Source: Xanthobacteraceae bacterium (lineage in GTDB: Bacteria > Pseudomonadota > Alphaproteobacteria > Rhizobiales > Xanthobacteraceae). From it: a DNA stretch of 64,000 nt. Positions 22,030-34,800 of this stretch are shown piece after piece. The notes beneath the pieces are model-generated. The model saw nothing but the letters and a program-made list of their open reading frames with translations. It was not told where the DNA came from and searched no databases. The stretch is from NCBI GenBank assembly GCA_031291475.1, contig JARLIY010000132.1:310001-374000 (forward strand), written 5' to 3'. A program made the translations under genes and the position numbers. The stretch's first letter is position 1, and each line of letters opens with the position of its first letter.

Positions 22030-23316
22030 ATGACAGATTGGGGACGCCCTATGGTTCCGCGCGTATTTGCCGTCAGGAGAGCTGCCGTGTCCGCGGAGTT
22101 GCCGGTGATGGGGTCGGCCGCCTTGCCACCACGGCGCCGCTCGCTTGCGGGCGTGATCGCTCTGGCCGGTCTCCTGCTCGCGGCCTGCTCGGGCAATTCC
22201 AGTTACTTCTCTTCGTCGCCCTTCTCGTCGACGCCGCAGCCGGTGGCGGCGCCGCCGGCGCCGGCGACCACGCTCGGCACCGGGCAGGTCAAGGCCGCGC
22301 TCATCCTGCCGCTGTCGGCCGCCGGCAATGCCGGTATCGCCGGCCAGGCGATGCGCAACGCCGCCGAGATGGCGCTCGCGGAATTCAACGCGCCGAATAT
22401 TCAGCTGTTGGTGAAAGACGACGGCGGCACCGCCGAAGGCGCGCGCGCCGCCGCGCAGCAAGCGCTCGATGAAGGCGCCGAGATCATCCTCGGCCCGCTG
22501 TTTGCGCAATCGGTCGGCATCGTCGGGCAGGTGGCGCACACGCGCAACATTCCGGTCATCGCTTTTTCAACCGACGCCAACGTCGCCTCGCGCGGCGTTT
22601 ATCTGCTGAGCTTCCTGCCGGAATCCGACGTCGCCCGCATCGTGCAATATGCCGGCTCGTCCGGGAAACGCTCCTATGCGGCGCTCATTCCCGACAATCC
22701 CTACGGGACGGTGGTTGAAGCGGCCTTCAAGCAGGACGTCGCGCGGCGTGGCGGGCAGGTCGTCGTGATTGAGCGCTATCCGCACGACAAGGCCGCCATG
22801 GCGGGGCCGGTCAAGATCGTCGCCCAGGCCGCCTCGCGCGCCGACGTCTTGTTCATTCCCGACGGCGGCGACGCCGTGCCGGACGTGGCTCAGGGGCTGG
22901 TCGCCAACGGCGTCAACACCAAGAAGATCCAGCTGCTCGGCACCGGCCTGTGGGGCGACGATCCGCGCATCAATTCCACGCCGGCGCTGGACGGCGGCTG
23001 GTACGCCGCTCCCGACGCCGCCGGCTATCGCAATTTCTCCGCCCGCTATACCGCGCGTTTCAAGCAGCCGCCGGTGCGGACGGCGACGCTCGCTTACGAC
23101 GCAGTGGCATTGATCGCGGCGCTGGTGAAGACCCAAGGCCCGCAGCGCTTCTCGGCAGAGGTTTTGACAAGCCCGTCCGGCTTCACCGGCATCGACGGGC
23201 TATTCCGCTTCCGGGCCGACGGCACCAACGAGCGCGGACTTGCGGTGCTGCGGGTGACGCCGTCCGGCGCGCAGACGATCTCGCCGGCGCCGCGCAGCTT
23301 CGGCGCTTCGGGCTAA
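22030..23316 (+). CDS. Penicillin-binding protein activator (LppC-like lipoprotein / periplasmic binding fold)
   Basis: Lipobox LLLAAC; VKAALILPLSAAGNAGIAGQAMRNAAEMALAEF. Confidence 0.88.
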   Translation: MTDWGRPMVPRVFAVRRAAVSAELPVMGSAALPPRRRSLAGVIALAGLLLAACSGNSSYFSSSPFSSTPQPVAAPPAPATTLGTGQVKAALILPLSAAGNAGIAGQAMRNAAEMALAEFNAPNIQLLVKDDGGTAEGARAAAQQALDEGAEIILGPLFAQSVGIVGQVAHTRNIPVIAFSTDANVASRGVYLLSFLPESDVARIVQYAGSSGKRSYAALIPDNPYGTVVEAAFKQDVARRGGQVVVIERYPHDKAAMAGPVKIVAQAASRADVLFIPDGGDAVPDVAQGLVANGVNTKKIQLLGTGLWGDDPRINSTPALDGGWYAAPDAAGYRNFSARYTARFKQPPVRTATLAYDAVALIAALVKTQGPQRFSAEVLTSPSGFTGIDGLFRFRADGTNERGLAVLRVTPSGAQTISPAPRSFGASG

Positions 23317-23320
23317 AACC

Positions 23321-24475
23321 TCACGCCGCCAGATCGGCGACCACCGCGTCGAGCACCGGAAAGCCGGGCAGGCTGACGCGCAGCCGGCCGTCGGCGGTCG
23401 TCTCGACGAGTCCGTGCTCGTGCAGCGCCGCAACCCGCGTGGGGTCGAGCGGCCGTCCGGCCAGCATGGCGTAGCGCGCGGGATCGATGCCTTCGGCAAG
23501 CCGCAGCCCCATCAGCAGGAATTCGTCGGCCATCTCTTCACGCGTCAATTGGTCGTCGGTGACGAGGCCGTGCCCATCGCTTTCGACGCGGGTGAGCCAG
23601 GCTTCGGGGCGTTTCTCGGTTGCCGTGGCGTGGCGGGTGTCGCCGATGTCGAGGCGGCCGTGGGCGCCGGGGCCGATGCCGGCATATTCGTGCGCGCGCC
23701 AGTAAACGAGATTGTGCCGGCACTCGGCGCCGGGCCGCGCGTGATTGGAAATCTCATAGGCTTGCAGCCCGTGGGCGGCACAGACTTCGAGCGTCGTATC
23801 GTAGAGAGCGCGCGCGCTATCGTCGTCGGGGGTCTTGAGCTTGCCGGCCGCATGCAAAGCCGCGAACGGCGTCTCGGGCTCGATGGTGAGCTGATAGAGT
23901 GACAGATGCTCGCCGGCCTCGGCGAGCGCCGCTTTCAGCTCGTTGCCCCAATCCTGCGGCGTCTGCTGCGGCCGAGCGTAGATGAGATCGAAGGAGACGC
24001 GTTCGAACACGCCGCGCGCGATGCCGACGGCATCGAGCGCTTCGCGCGCGGTGTGCAGCCGTCCGAGCTCGGCGAGCGCGCGATCGTTGAGCGCTTGCAC
24101 GCCGAGCGACACGCGGTTGACGCCGGCATCGCGGTAGCCGCGAAAGCGCCCGGCTTCGACGCTGGTCGGATTGGCTTCGAGGCTGATTTCGGCATCCGGT
24201 GCGACCCGCCAATGCCGTGCGATCGCGTCGAGGATGGCGGCGACCGTCGCCGGCCGCATTAGCGACGGTGTGCCGCCGCCGAAGAAGATCGTGGAAACCA
24301 TCCGGCCCGGCGCGCGTGCGGCGGTCGCCGCGATTTCGGCGGCAAACGCGCGCACGAAGCGCGCCTCGTCGATCGGCGCGCGGCGCACGTGGCTATTGAA
24401 ATCGCAATAGGGACATTTCGACAGGCAAAACGGCCAGTGGATATAGACGCCAAAGGCCTGCTCAGTGCTGTTCAA
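23321..24475 (-). CDS. hemW: HemW-like radical SAM protein
   Basis: [23 protein letters not shown] CxxxCxx[14 protein letters not shown] start near 24475 inferred from overlap with rdgB. Confidence 0.92.
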   Translation of the reverse strand: MNSTEQAFGVYIHWPFCLSKCPYCDFNSHVRRAPIDEARFVRAFAAEIAATAARAPGRMVSTIFFGGGTPSLMRPATVAAILDAIARHWRVAPDAEISLEANPTSVEAGRFRGYRDAGVNRVSLGVQALNDRALAELGRLHTAREALDAVGIARGVFERVSFDLIYARPQQTPQDWGNELKAALAEAGEHLSLYQLTIEPETPFAALHAAGKLKTPDDDSARALYDTTLEVCAAHGLQAYEISNHARPGAECRHNLVYWRAHEYAGIGPGAHGRLDIGDTRHATATEKRPEAWLTRVESDGHGLVTDDQLTREEMADEFLLMGLRLAEGIDPARYAMLAGRPLDPTRVAALHEHGLVETTADGRLRVSLPGFPVLDAVVADLAA

Positions 24476-25109
24476 GGCAGGCCTCCGCGAGTTGCAAAAA
24501 GGCGCGCGCGCGGTGGGAAAGTCCTTTGCCGCGCGGCGGCAGGCCATGCTTTTCTTCGCTCGGCATCTCGCCGAAGGTGCGGGCGTGGCCGTCGGGCAAA
24601 AACATCGGATCGTAGCCAAAGCCTTGGTCGCCGCGCGGCGGCCAAACGAGCGTGCCGCCGACGCGACCTTCGAATTCCTCCACATGGCCGTCCGGCCAGG
24701 CGACACACAATGCGGAGACGAAATGCGCTCTGCGGCGGTCCGGCGCTGTGGCGCCGCGCTCGCGCAGTCTCTCTTCAATCGTTTCCATGGCGCGGCGGAA
24801 GTCCTTGTCGGGGCCGGCCCAGCGCGCCGAATGGATGCCCGGCGCGCTGTCGAGCGTGTCGACCACAAGGCCGGAATCGTCGGCAAAGGCGGGCATGCGC
24901 GACGCTTTCGCGGCCGCTTCCGCCTTGATGCGGGCGTTGGCGCGGAATGTCATTCCGGTCTCTTCTGGCTCGCTCAGTCCCATGTCGCCTGCTGATATGG
25001 CGTCGATCCCGTAAGGCGCCAGCAATTGGCGCAGTTCCTTAAGCTTACCGGGATTATGCGTGGCAATCACAAGACGGCCGGTGATGCGGCGATGGCCAGC
25101 TCCGCTCAC
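24462..25109 (-). CDS. rdgB: RdgB/HAM1 non-canonical purine NTP pyrophosphatase
   Basis: [55 protein letters not shown] start overlapping the rph stop. Confidence 0.94.
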   Translation of the reverse strand: MSGAGHRRITGRLVIATHNPGKLKELRQLLAPYGIDAISAGDMGLSEPEETGMTFRANARIKAEAAAKASRMPAFADDSGLVVDTLDSAPGIHSARWAGPDKDFRRAMETIEERLRERGATAPDRRRAHFVSALCVAWPDGHVEEFEGRVGGTLVWPPRGDQGFGYDPMFLPDGHARTFGEMPSEEKHGLPPRGKGLSHRARAFLQLAEACLEQH

Positions 25110-25819
25110 ATCACCGCCATCTTCTGCAGGTCGACCAACTTGGTCACGCCCTTGCGGGCAAGCGCCAGCAAAGTCGTCAGTTGCTCTTCGGAAAACGGCA
25201 CTTTCTCCGCCGTGGCCTGCACCTCGACGATGTTGCCCGAGCCGGTCAGCACGAAATTGGCGTCGGTCTCGGCCTGCGAATCCTCGGCGTAATCGAGATC
25301 GAGCACCGCCACGCCGGCGCACACGCCGCAGGAAATCGCCGCGATATGGTCGCGAAGGACCTCTTGTTCGATCATCTGGCGCGTTTTCATCCAGGCGAGA
25401 CAATCAAACAGCGCAATCCAGGCGCCGGTGATCGAAGCGGTGCGCGTGCCGCCGTCGGCCTGGATCACGTCGCAATCGATGGTGATCTGACGCTCGCCGA
25501 GCGCCTTGAGATCGACGACCGTGCGCAGGCTCCGGCCGATCAATCGCTGGATTTCCACCGTGCGCCCATTCTGCTTGCCGGCGGAGGCCTCGCGCCGAGT
25601 GCGTTCGAGGGTGGCGCGCGGCAGCATGCCGTATTCGGCCGTGATCCAGCCGCGCCCTTGCCCTTTGAGCCAGGGTGGCAGCCGATCTTCGAGCGTGGCG
25701 GTGACGAGCACATGAGTATCGCCGAACCGCACGAAGCAGGAGCCCTCGGCGAACTTCACCACGCCGCGCTCGAGCGAGACGGGCCGCAATTCGTCGGGTT
25801 GTCGGCGGCTCGGCCGCAT
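25106..25819 (-). CDS. rph: Ribonuclease PH
   Basis: [50 protein letters not shown]. Confidence 0.96.
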   Translation of the reverse strand: MRPSRRQPDELRPVSLERGVVKFAEGSCFVRFGDTHVLVTATLEDRLPPWLKGQGRGWITAEYGMLPRATLERTRREASAGKQNGRTVEIQRLIGRSLRTVVDLKALGERQITIDCDVIQADGGTRTASITGAWIALFDCLAWMKTRQMIEQEVLRDHIAAISCGVCAGVAVLDLDYAEDSQAETDANFVLTGSGNIVEVQATAEKVPFSEEQLTTLLALARKGVTKLVDLQKMAVM

Positions 25820-25923
25820 GTCGGCTCCCTTCGCGCTCCCTTGCCGGCGGCGCGCCGGCATTATGAGCCCAGTGTTTTAGGGGCGGGAGGTAGAGCCGAC
25901 AAGGGCAGGCGCAGGAGGGCGAC

Positions 25924-26274
25924 TCATAGACCGATTGCGGCGAGACCGACCACAACGAGCAGCACCACCCATCCAAAATGGCGTCCCCGCGTCGCCCAAG
26001 CGTTGCCGACGGCGCCGAACCCGAATGTGACGATGCTCGTTGCGATGATCCAGTTGCGCGCGGCTTCGGAGCCGAGCCTCGGCGCGGCAACGAGGAGAAT
26101 CGCCAAGCCGATCCACGCAATCGTGCCGAATTGCCACACCAGCCGGATCAACCGTCGCGCCCATTCGGGCTCGATGCGGGCGCGCGCAAAAACCTTGGTC
26201 TCGCCCAGCACCGCGTGCACGACGGCCGCGGCCACAGCCAACAGTCCGGCAACCTGCACGACGAGATCGCGCAT
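25924..26274 (-). CDS. Small integral membrane protein
   Basis: Four hydrophobic helices; divergent from a TetR gene. Confidence 0.7.
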   Translation of the reverse strand: MRDLVVQVAGLLAVAAAVVHAVLGETKVFARARIEPEWARRLIRLVWQFGTIAWIGLAILLVAAPRLGSEAARNWIIATSIVTFGFGAVGNAWATRGRHFGWVVLLVVVGLAAIGL

Positions 26275-26285
26275 TGCGCAACTCC

Positions 26286-26299
26286 ATACAGTCGTGTAT
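26286..26299. promoter_or_regulatory. Putative TetR operator O1 (ATACAGTCGTGTAT)
   Basis: Palindromic arms ATACA/TGTAT; near-identical second copy at 26332. Confidence 0.75.
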
Positions 26300-26331
26300 G
26301 TATCGGATATCATCCTGCTCCCTGAACGTCA

Positions 26332-26345
26332 ATACAGTAGTGTAT
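26332..26345. promoter_or_regulatory. Putative TetR operator O2 (ATACAGTAGTGTAT)
   Basis: Same palindrome, overlapping the TetR start codon at 26344. Confidence 0.75.
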
Positions 26346-26967
26346 GGAAATGCGCGACGATCGCCTGCGGCCGGCAGAATGGGTGAATGCGGGGCTCAAG
26401 GCGCTGGCAAAATCCGGGTTTTCCGCGCTCAAGGCGGACACGCTCGCCAACAGGCTCGGCATCTCCCGCGGCAGTTTCTATTGGCACTTCGCGGATGTAC
26501 CGGCGTTCCACGCGGCCATTCTCCGCCGCTGGCGCGAGATCGCGCTGAAGAACATTATCGACCAGATCGAGGGGGCCGCAGACGATCGCCTGGAAGCGCT
26601 TGCCTATCGTGCGTTTGCGGGCGACACCGGCGTTGAACGCGCCGTGCGCGCCTGGGCTACGGCCGACGCGCGGGCAAGAGCCGCGGTCGAAACGGTGGAC
26701 GCGGAGCGGGTGCGTTATTTGCGCAAATTGTTGATCGATGCCGGCGTTCCGCCCGGCATTGCCGCAACGCGGGCTCGCATCGTGAACTGGTGTTATCTCG
26801 GGTTCGCGCTATCGTCGGATAAATTGGACCGCGATACTTTGAAACAAGTCATCAGGGACCTGTCGCAATTCGCCCGCTCGAAACCCGGCCAATTCCCGGA
26901 CGATGCGCGCGCGCTGCGAGCGGCCGCCCCAAGCGTGCGCCGCACCGCCCGGCGCCCTTCGCGATAG
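26344..26967 (+). CDS. TetR-family transcriptional regulator
   Basis: FSALKADTLANRLGISRGSFYWHFADVPAFHAAIL HTH. Confidence 0.92.
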   Translation: MEMRDDRLRPAEWVNAGLKALAKSGFSALKADTLANRLGISRGSFYWHFADVPAFHAAILRRWREIALKNIIDQIEGAADDRLEALAYRAFAGDTGVERAVRAWATADARARAAVETVDAERVRYLRKLLIDAGVPPGIAATRARIVNWCYLGFALSSDKLDRDTLKQVIRDLSQFARSKPGQFPDDARALRAAAPSVRRTARRPSR

Positions 26968-27090
26968 GTGCCGATGCGCCATTTGGGGGCCGAGCGGACG
27001 GGCGAGGCCTGTTCAGCCTGATTGCCTTGGTCATTGTCTTACCGATAGGTTTGGGTTTGAAACAACCCGCGCCGCTGTCCGGAGCTCATT

Positions 27091-28176
27091 GTGGCCACTC
27101 ATGACCTACCGCTTGCCGCGAGCCAGTTGAGCCTTGGCCAACTCAACGAGCGCTCGCGCGAGATTTTTCGCCAGATCGTCGAGAGCTATCTCGCGACCGG
27201 CGAGCCGGTCGGCTCGCGCAATCTGTCGCGCATCCTACCGATGACCTTGTCGCCGGCCTCGGTGCGCAACGTCATGTCGGATCTCGAGCAGCTTGGTCTG
27301 GTCTATGCGCCGCATACCTCGGCCGGACGGTTACCGACCGAGATCGGGCTGCGATTTTTCGTCGACGCGCTGATGCAGATCGGCGACCTCGCCGAGCACG
27401 ACCGCCGGGCGATCGAGGCGCAGGTCGCGGGTCTGGGCGAGGCAAAGTCGGTCGAAGCCGTGCTGACCGAGGCCTCGGGTCTGCTCTCGGGCTTAAGCCG
27501 TGCCGCCGGCGTGGTGCTCACAGCGAAATCGAACCAGCGGCTCAAGCATGTGGAGTTCGTGCGGCTCGAGCCCGAGCGCGCGCTGGTGGTGCTGGTCGCC
27601 GAGGACGGCCAGGTCGAGAATCGCGTCCTCAATATTCCGGTCGGCTTGCCGACTTCGGCGCTGATCGAGGCCGCCAATTTCCTCAATTCCCGCATCCGCG
27701 GCCGCACGCTGGCCGAGGTCAGGACCGAGATCGAGCAACGGGTCAAGGAGGGCCAGGCCGAACTCGATGAGCTGACGCAAAGGATCGTCGCCGCCGGGCT
27801 CGCCAGCTGGTCGGGCGGCGAACGCGACGAACGCAAGCTCATTGTGCGCGGCCAAGCGCATCTGCTCGAAGATCTCAAGGCGGTCGCCGATTTGGAGCGG
27901 GTCCGCCTGTTGTTCGACGACCTGGAAACGCGGCGCGAAGTCGTCGATCTTCTGGGCCGCGCCGAGCAGGCCGAGGGCGTCCGCATCTTCATCGGCTCGG
28001 AGAACAAGCTGTTCTCGCTTTCGGGGTCGTCGACGATCGTGGCGCCCTACCACGACGCCTCGGGCCATATTGTCGGCGTGCTCGGTGTGATCGGGCCGAC
28101 GCGGCTCAACTATGCCCGGATCATCCCGATGGTGGATTATACCGCCAAGGTAGTGAGCAAGCTGCTCGGGGGCTGA
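27091..28176 (+). CDS. hrcA: Heat-inducible transcription repressor HrcA
   Basis: [81 protein letters not shown] start. Confidence 0.97.
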   Translation: MATHDLPLAASQLSLGQLNERSREIFRQIVESYLATGEPVGSRNLSRILPMTLSPASVRNVMSDLEQLGLVYAPHTSAGRLPTEIGLRFFVDALMQIGDLAEHDRRAIEAQVAGLGEAKSVEAVLTEASGLLSGLSRAAGVVLTAKSNQRLKHVEFVRLEPERALVVLVAEDGQVENRVLNIPVGLPTSALIEAANFLNSRIRGRTLAEVRTEIEQRVKEGQAELDELTQRIVAAGLASWSGGERDERKLIVRGQAHLLEDLKAVADLERVRLLFDDLETRREVVDLLGRAEQAEGVRIFIGSENKLFSLSGSSTIVAPYHDASGHIVGVLGVIGPTRLNYARIIPMVDYTAKVVSKLLGG

Positions 28177-28247
28177 AACCCGGCGGGCCGGACACGCTTG
28201 ATTTATGCCGGCCAAGCCCTGATATCCCGGGCATCAGGTTAAAGGCG

Positions 28248-28853
28248 ATGGGTAAGGATATGACGGACCAGACCGCACGTGCCGAGGACGCGGCAGGCCC
28301 GCCGGACGCCGCGGCGCCGTCCACGGCGCCGCAAGCGGATGCAGCTTCGCTCGCGGCCGAGTTCAAGGACAAGCTCCTGCGCACGCTGGCGGAGATGGAA
28401 AATCTGCGCAAGCGCACCGAGCGCGAGGTCACCGATGCCCGCCTTTACGGGGTGGCTTCGTTTGCGCGCGACATCGTCGCCATCGCCGACAATATGCGCC
28501 GCGCGCTCGACGCCGTATCGCCGGAGCTGCGCGCCAGCGCCGAGGCCGGGGTGAAGGCGCTGATCGACGGCGTCGAGCTGACCGAACGCGAACTCCTCAA
28601 GGCGCTGGAAAAGAACGGCGTGCGCCAGTTCAGCCCGCGGGGCGAGAAATTCGACCCCAATGTTCATCAAGCGATGTTTGAAGTGCCCAACGCTTCGGTA
28701 CCGGCGGGCAGCGTCGTCGAGGTCGTACAACCGGGCTACATGCTCGGCGAGCGCGTTCTCCGCCCGGCGATGGTCGGTGTGTCGAAAGGCGGCCCCAAAT
28801 CCGCGCCAGTGCCGCGGCCGGTCAACGACAACGGAACGGTGGAAGGCTCTTAA
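28248..28853 (+). CDS. grpE: Nucleotide exchange factor GrpE
   Basis: [41 protein letters not shown]...[15 protein letters not shown]. Confidence 0.96.
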   Translation: MGKDMTDQTARAEDAAGPPDAAAPSTAPQADAASLAAEFKDKLLRTLAEMENLRKRTEREVTDARLYGVASFARDIVAIADNMRRALDAVSPELRASAEAGVKALIDGVELTERELLKALEKNGVRQFSPRGEKFDPNVHQAMFEVPNASVPAGSVVEVVQPGYMLGERVLRPAMVGVSKGGPKSAPVPRPVNDNGTVEGS

Positions 28854-28869
28854 AGAGCCACGCTAAACT

Positions 28870-29850
28870 TCACTTGTTGTCGATGCTGTCGCGCACCGTG
28901 CGCAAGCGAGCGAGCGCGCCGGTCCAGCCATCGGCGCGCGCGATGCCGACCATTTGCAGATAACCGCCGCTGCCGAAGCGCAGCCACTGCACCACCATCA
29001 CGTCGGCGCCGGTGCGAAGGTCTTTGGCCGCGGCCATGGTCTGATATCCGGACTGGTTGTTGATGCGCAAAGGTTCTGACATCGTGATCTGCACGTCCTT
29101 GATCCCGCCGATCTCGCCAAAAGACTGCCTGGCGAAATTGGCCCGGTCTTCGGGTTCGCGAGGACCGCCGGGCAGCGCGGCGATCAGCAAACGCGCGTCG
29201 AGGCCGCTGTCGGCAGCGGCCTTGGTGGGATCGCCCGGATTGGACGCATCGCCGAGCATCAGCGCGCGGCCGCGGATCACGCCGTCAACGTGGAAGCCGG
29301 CGAGGTCCGTGACCGCGAACGGCAACAGGCTGAGTTCCTCCGCCTCCGGTACGTCCGCGCGCACCGACAGCGTCGCCAGCGCAGCCCGCACCACGCGATC
29401 CGGGTAAACGCTGTCCTGTTCCGGGACTTGCACGGTGACGAGCGCAGTGAGGTCGCTCGCCGACGCCACCAACATCCACTTGCGGTAATGCGTCTTGTCC
29501 GCCACCTGCCGGCCGATGAGCAGAAAGCCCTTGCCGAAACTGAGTTGCATCGCCTCGCGCTTTTCCAGATTTACGCCCTGCTTCTTGAGCGCATCCGTAT
29601 CCAGCGTCTTTTCGATCTGGGAATAGGCGGCCGCGGGAAGCACGGCGATGAGGATCGCGGCATCCTTGGCCGGATCCGAGAAACCGTCGAACACATCGCT
29701 CGCCACCATGCCGCCCGGCGGAACCAGACCAACGCGCGAGCCGGTTGGGAACACCGGGTCGGCCGCGTGCAAAGGCGTTGCCGCGATCGCGCAGGCGAGC
29801 CAAGCGGCGAAGCCGGCGCAAGCGATCGGAAAATGCCTATGGCTTGTCAT
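28870..29850 (-). CDS. Exported hypothetical protein
   Basis: Signal peptide FPIACAGFAAWLACAIAATPLHAADP; no domain recognised. Confidence 0.6.
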   Translation of the reverse strand: MTSHRHFPIACAGFAAWLACAIAATPLHAADPVFPTGSRVGLVPPGGMVASDVFDGFSDPAKDAAILIAVLPAAAYSQIEKTLDTDALKKQGVNLEKREAMQLSFGKGFLLIGRQVADKTHYRKWMLVASASDLTALVTVQVPEQDSVYPDRVVRAALATLSVRADVPEAEELSLLPFAVTDLAGFHVDGVIRGRALMLGDASNPGDPTKAAADSGLDARLLIAALPGGPREPEDRANFARQSFGEIGGIKDVQITMSEPLRINNQSGYQTMAAAKDLRTGADVMVVQWLRFGSGGYLQMVGIARADGWTGALARLRTVRDSIDNK

Positions 29851-30538
29851 GCATAGCCTCCGCGGCGGGCGCCTGCGCCGCCCGGGCAAACGCGCCGCGC
29901 GTGACCCGACGCAATGTTAGATTGATGCGACCGCCCTCCGGTAGCAAGCGCGATGTACCGGGATAGATCCGGTCGACGCCGTGGAAGCAAAGCCGGGCTT
30001 GCCCACCGAGCGTGACCGCGTCGCCGGAATTTAAGCGAAAGGCGCGCGTCGGCTCGCCGCGCCTTAAGCCGCCGACGCGGAAGAGGCAGCTGTCGCCGAG
30101 CGAGATCGAGACCACCGGCGCGGCAAAATCCGCCTCGTCGCGATCCTGGTGCAGTCCCATTTTCGCGCCCGCCCCGTAGAAGTTGATGAGACAGGCCTCG
30201 GGCGGGTCCGGATAGCCGGCGAGCTCGCGCCATATCGCCAGCAGCTCGGCCGGCATCGGCGGCCACGGCCGCCCGGTTTCGGGATGCAACGGTTGATAGC
30301 GGTATCCGTTCTCGTCCGAGACCCAGCCGAGCGGCCCGCAATTCGACATGCGGACGGTAAACGGGCGTCCCGACTTCGGCATCCGCGGGGTGAAAAGCGG
30401 CGCCGCCGCAAAAATGCTGCGCACCGCGGCGAGCAATGCCGCTTGCGCATTGCCGTCGAGATATCCGGGGTGGAAGCGAACGCCCCGGGGCAGCGACTGC
30501 AAGCTCGTCTGGACGCCTTCTTCCATCGCCGGCATCAC
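29837..30538 (-). CDS. alkB: AlkB-type 2OG-Fe(II) oxygenase
   Basis: INFYGAGAKMGLHQDRDEADFAAPVVSISLGDSCLFRVGG HxD motif. Confidence 0.93.
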   Translation of the reverse strand: MMPAMEEGVQTSLQSLPRGVRFHPGYLDGNAQAALLAAVRSIFAAAPLFTPRMPKSGRPFTVRMSNCGPLGWVSDENGYRYQPLHPETGRPWPPMPAELLAIWRELAGYPDPPEACLINFYGAGAKMGLHQDRDEADFAAPVVSISLGDSCLFRVGGLRRGEPTRAFRLNSGDAVTLGGQARLCFHGVDRIYPGTSRLLPEGGRINLTLRRVTRGAFARAAQAPAAEAMHDKP

Positions 30539-30607
30539 CCGTTAAACGCCGCCGCCGGTTTGCCCTCCCAACCGGCTTCCCGACTTCGCTTCGACTTGGC
30601 CTTCCGA

Positions 30608-30638
30608 CTTGCGGCTCGATCACGCCCTCCTATATGAG
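30608..30638 (+). promoter_or_regulatory. Putative alphaproteobacterial RpoH (sigma-32) promoter for dnaK
   Basis: CTTG (30608-30611)-N17-CCTATATGAG (30629-30638) matches CTTG-N17/18-CYTATNTNNG. Confidence 0.7.
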
Positions 30639-30757
30639 CCAAGGGAAATCGCCTGGAAAATGGCGCCAGGCAGGGGGAGACTTGTGAGTGCAAGGGGGTC
30701 GGACCAAGGGCGCCTTTCGGGCCTGCCCGACCTGCCGAAAAAGAGAGGATTAACACC

Positions 30758-32689
<1,932 letters not shown>

Positions 32690-32727
32690 TCCGCGAGGCA
32701 CTCCATGCCGCTGCGACGCGTCAAAAT

Positions 32728-32756
32728 TGCACCCCCAGTGGCAAAACGGGGGTGCA
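32728..32756 (+). terminator. Stem-loop between dnaK and dnaJ
   Basis: TGCACCCCC-N11-GGGGGTGCA, 9-bp perfect stem followed by CATTTT. Confidence 0.7.
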
Positions 32757-32811
32757 CATTTTCGCGGCGGGCGGCTTCTGGGAATGATTGGACGTCATCG
32801 GGCGGGGAATG

Positions 32812-33954
32812 ATGGCCAAGCGCTGCTTCTACGAAGTCCTGTCCGTTGAACGCACTGCCAGCGACGGCGAGATCAAAGCCGCGTTCCGCAAGCAGGCGAT
32901 GCAGCTGCATCCCGACCGCAATCCGGGCGACACCCAAGCCGAGCATCGCTTCAAGGAAATCAACGAAGCCTACGAGATTCTCAAAGACCCCGACAAACGC
33001 GCGGCTTACGATCGTTTCGGCCATGCCGCGTTCGAGCACGGCGGCGGCATGAACGCGGCGGCGCATGGCTTCGGCGCCGACTTCGCCACGACCTTCTCCG
33101 ATATCTTCGACGATCTGTTCGGCATGAGCGGCCGCCGCGCCCGCGGCTCCGGCCGCGAGCGCGGGGCCGATCTCCCCTACAATATGGAAATCTCGCTGCT
33201 CGAAGCCTTTGCCGGCAAGAGCGCGCAGATCCGCATTCCGACGCCAGTCACCTGCGAGGCCTGCTCCGGCACCGGCGCCGAGCCCGGCACCAAGCCGAAG
33301 GCCTGTCCGATGTGCGGCGGCCAGGGCAAGGTCCGCCACGCGCAGGGCTTCTTCACCCTCGAACGCACCTGCCCGAACTGCCAGGGCCGCGGCCAGGTGA
33401 TCGAGAGTCCTTGCGGGTCGTGCGCGGGGTCGGGCCGCGTCATGCGCGAGCGGACTTTGTCGGTGAACATTCCGCCCGGCGTTGAGGACGGCACCCGCAT
33501 TCGGCTGGCCGGCGAGGGCGAGGCGGGCGTGCGCGGCGGGCCCGCCGGCGATCTCTACATCTTCCTGTCGATCGGCTCGCATCCGTTCTTCCAGCGCGAC
33601 GGCGCCGACCTGCATTGCCGGGTGCCGGTCTCGCTGGTGACCGCCGCGCTCGGCGGCGATTTCGAGGTGCCGACGATCGACGGGGGCAAGACGCGGGTGA
33701 AAGTCCCCGAAGGCATGCAGACCGGCCGGCGCTTCCGCCTGCAAGGCAAGGGAATGCCGGTGCTGCGGTCGCGGCAGTCCGGCGACATGTATGTTCAGGT
33801 CGTGGTCGAGACGCCGCAAAAGCTCACCAAGAAGCAGCGCGAGCTCTTGGCCGAGTTCGACCGCCTGTCGTCGACCGAGACCCAGCCGGAATCCTCGGGA
33901 TTCTTCGGCAAGGTCAAGGAGTTCTTGGACAGCTTCGGCGGCGGCGAAGCCTGA
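32812..33954 (+). CDS. dnaJ: Chaperone DnaJ
   Basis: J-domain HPDRNPGD and four CxxCxGxG-type zinc repeats. Confidence 0.97.
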   Translation: MAKRCFYEVLSVERTASDGEIKAAFRKQAMQLHPDRNPGDTQAEHRFKEINEAYEILKDPDKRAAYDRFGHAAFEHGGGMNAAAHGFGADFATTFSDIFDDLFGMSGRRARGSGRERGADLPYNMEISLLEAFAGKSAQIRIPTPVTCEACSGTGAEPGTKPKACPMCGGQGKVRHAQGFFTLERTCPNCQGRGQVIESPCGSCAGSGRVMRERTLSVNIPPGVEDGTRIRLAGEGEAGVRGGPAGDLYIFLSIGSHPFFQRDGADLHCRVPVSLVTAALGGDFEVPTIDGGKTRVKVPEGMQTGRRFRLQGKGMPVLRSRQSGDMYVQVVVETPQKLTKKQRELLAEFDRLSSTETQPESSGFFGKVKEFLDSFGGGEA

Positions 33955-34044
33955 CGGCCCACCCGGTCGGGCCGGCGAGCGGCTGGCTTTCGTGCGCCGA
34001 ATGTTCTAAAAAAGGTATTGTTTTGTTACTGTGTGATTGATGCC

Positions 34045-34791
34045 ATGCCGCTTACGGCCCTGCGCAAATTTGAACAGAAGATCGAGCGTCCGCTGCGTAT
34101 CCTCGAACTCAAGAAGAACGTTATCGAGCGTCAGATCGAACGCCAAATACGGATGTTCGAGCGCAAGCGCGATGGCATCGGCAAGAAGATCGAAGAGCGG
34201 ATCCGGCAATTCGAGCGCAAGCGCGGCATCCGCCTCGACGACGAGGTGCGCTTCATCCGCTCCTGGATCGAGCGGCCGCTCAGCATCGGCGCGGTGACGC
34301 CGTCGGGCAAGGTTCTCGCGCGCACCATGGCGCGCTATGTCGATCCGCATAGCGACGGACCGGTCGTCGAATTGGGACCGGGGACCGGGCCGGTGACCGA
34401 AGCCCTGGTACAGGCCGGCGTCGCCCCCTCGCGGCTCGTTCTGGTCGAATTCAATCCGGCCTTTTGCCGGATTTTGCGCGCGCGCTACCCGGACGCCACG
34501 TTGGTGCAGGGCGACGCCTATAGCTTGCGCCGGTTGCTGGAAACGCTCTTGCTGCAACCGGCGGCTGCGGTCGTCTCCGGCCTGCCGCTGGTGACCAAGC
34601 CGATCAAGATGCGGTTGCGGCTCATTCGCGACGCCTTCGATCTGATGTTGCCGGGCGCGCCCTTCGTGCAGTTCACCTATTCGGTGGCCGCCCCCTTGCC
34701 GCGCCGGCTCGGCGGCTTCTCGGTGGAAGCGTCCGAGCGCATCTGGATGAACCTGCCGCCGGCGCGCGTGTGGGTTTATCGCAAGGCCTGA
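34045..34791 (+). CDS. Phospholipid N-methyltransferase-like SAM-dependent methyltransferase
   Basis: VVELGPGTGPVTEALVQAGV SAM motif; VVSGLPLVTKP; charged N-terminal extension. Confidence 0.82.
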   Translation: MPLTALRKFEQKIERPLRILELKKNVIERQIERQIRMFERKRDGIGKKIEERIRQFERKRGIRLDDEVRFIRSWIERPLSIGAVTPSGKVLARTMARYVDPHSDGPVVELGPGTGPVTEALVQAGVAPSRLVLVEFNPAFCRILRARYPDATLVQGDAYSLRRLLETLLLQPAAAVVSGLPLVTKPIKMRLRLIRDAFDLMLPGAPFVQFTYSVAAPLPRRLGGFSVEASERIWMNLPPARVWVYRKA

Positions 34792-34800
34792 CGCTTTACG

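Noticed and set aside
26968-27090. CIRCE element (TTAGCACTC-N9-GAGTGCTAA) upstream of hrcA
   Set aside because: Looked for and not found here; HrcA target is probably groESL elsewhere.
28195-28225. Possible RpoH promoter before grpE (CTTG-N17-CCTGATAT)
   Set aside because: The -10 part does not fit CYTATNTNNG without an indel; too weak to claim.
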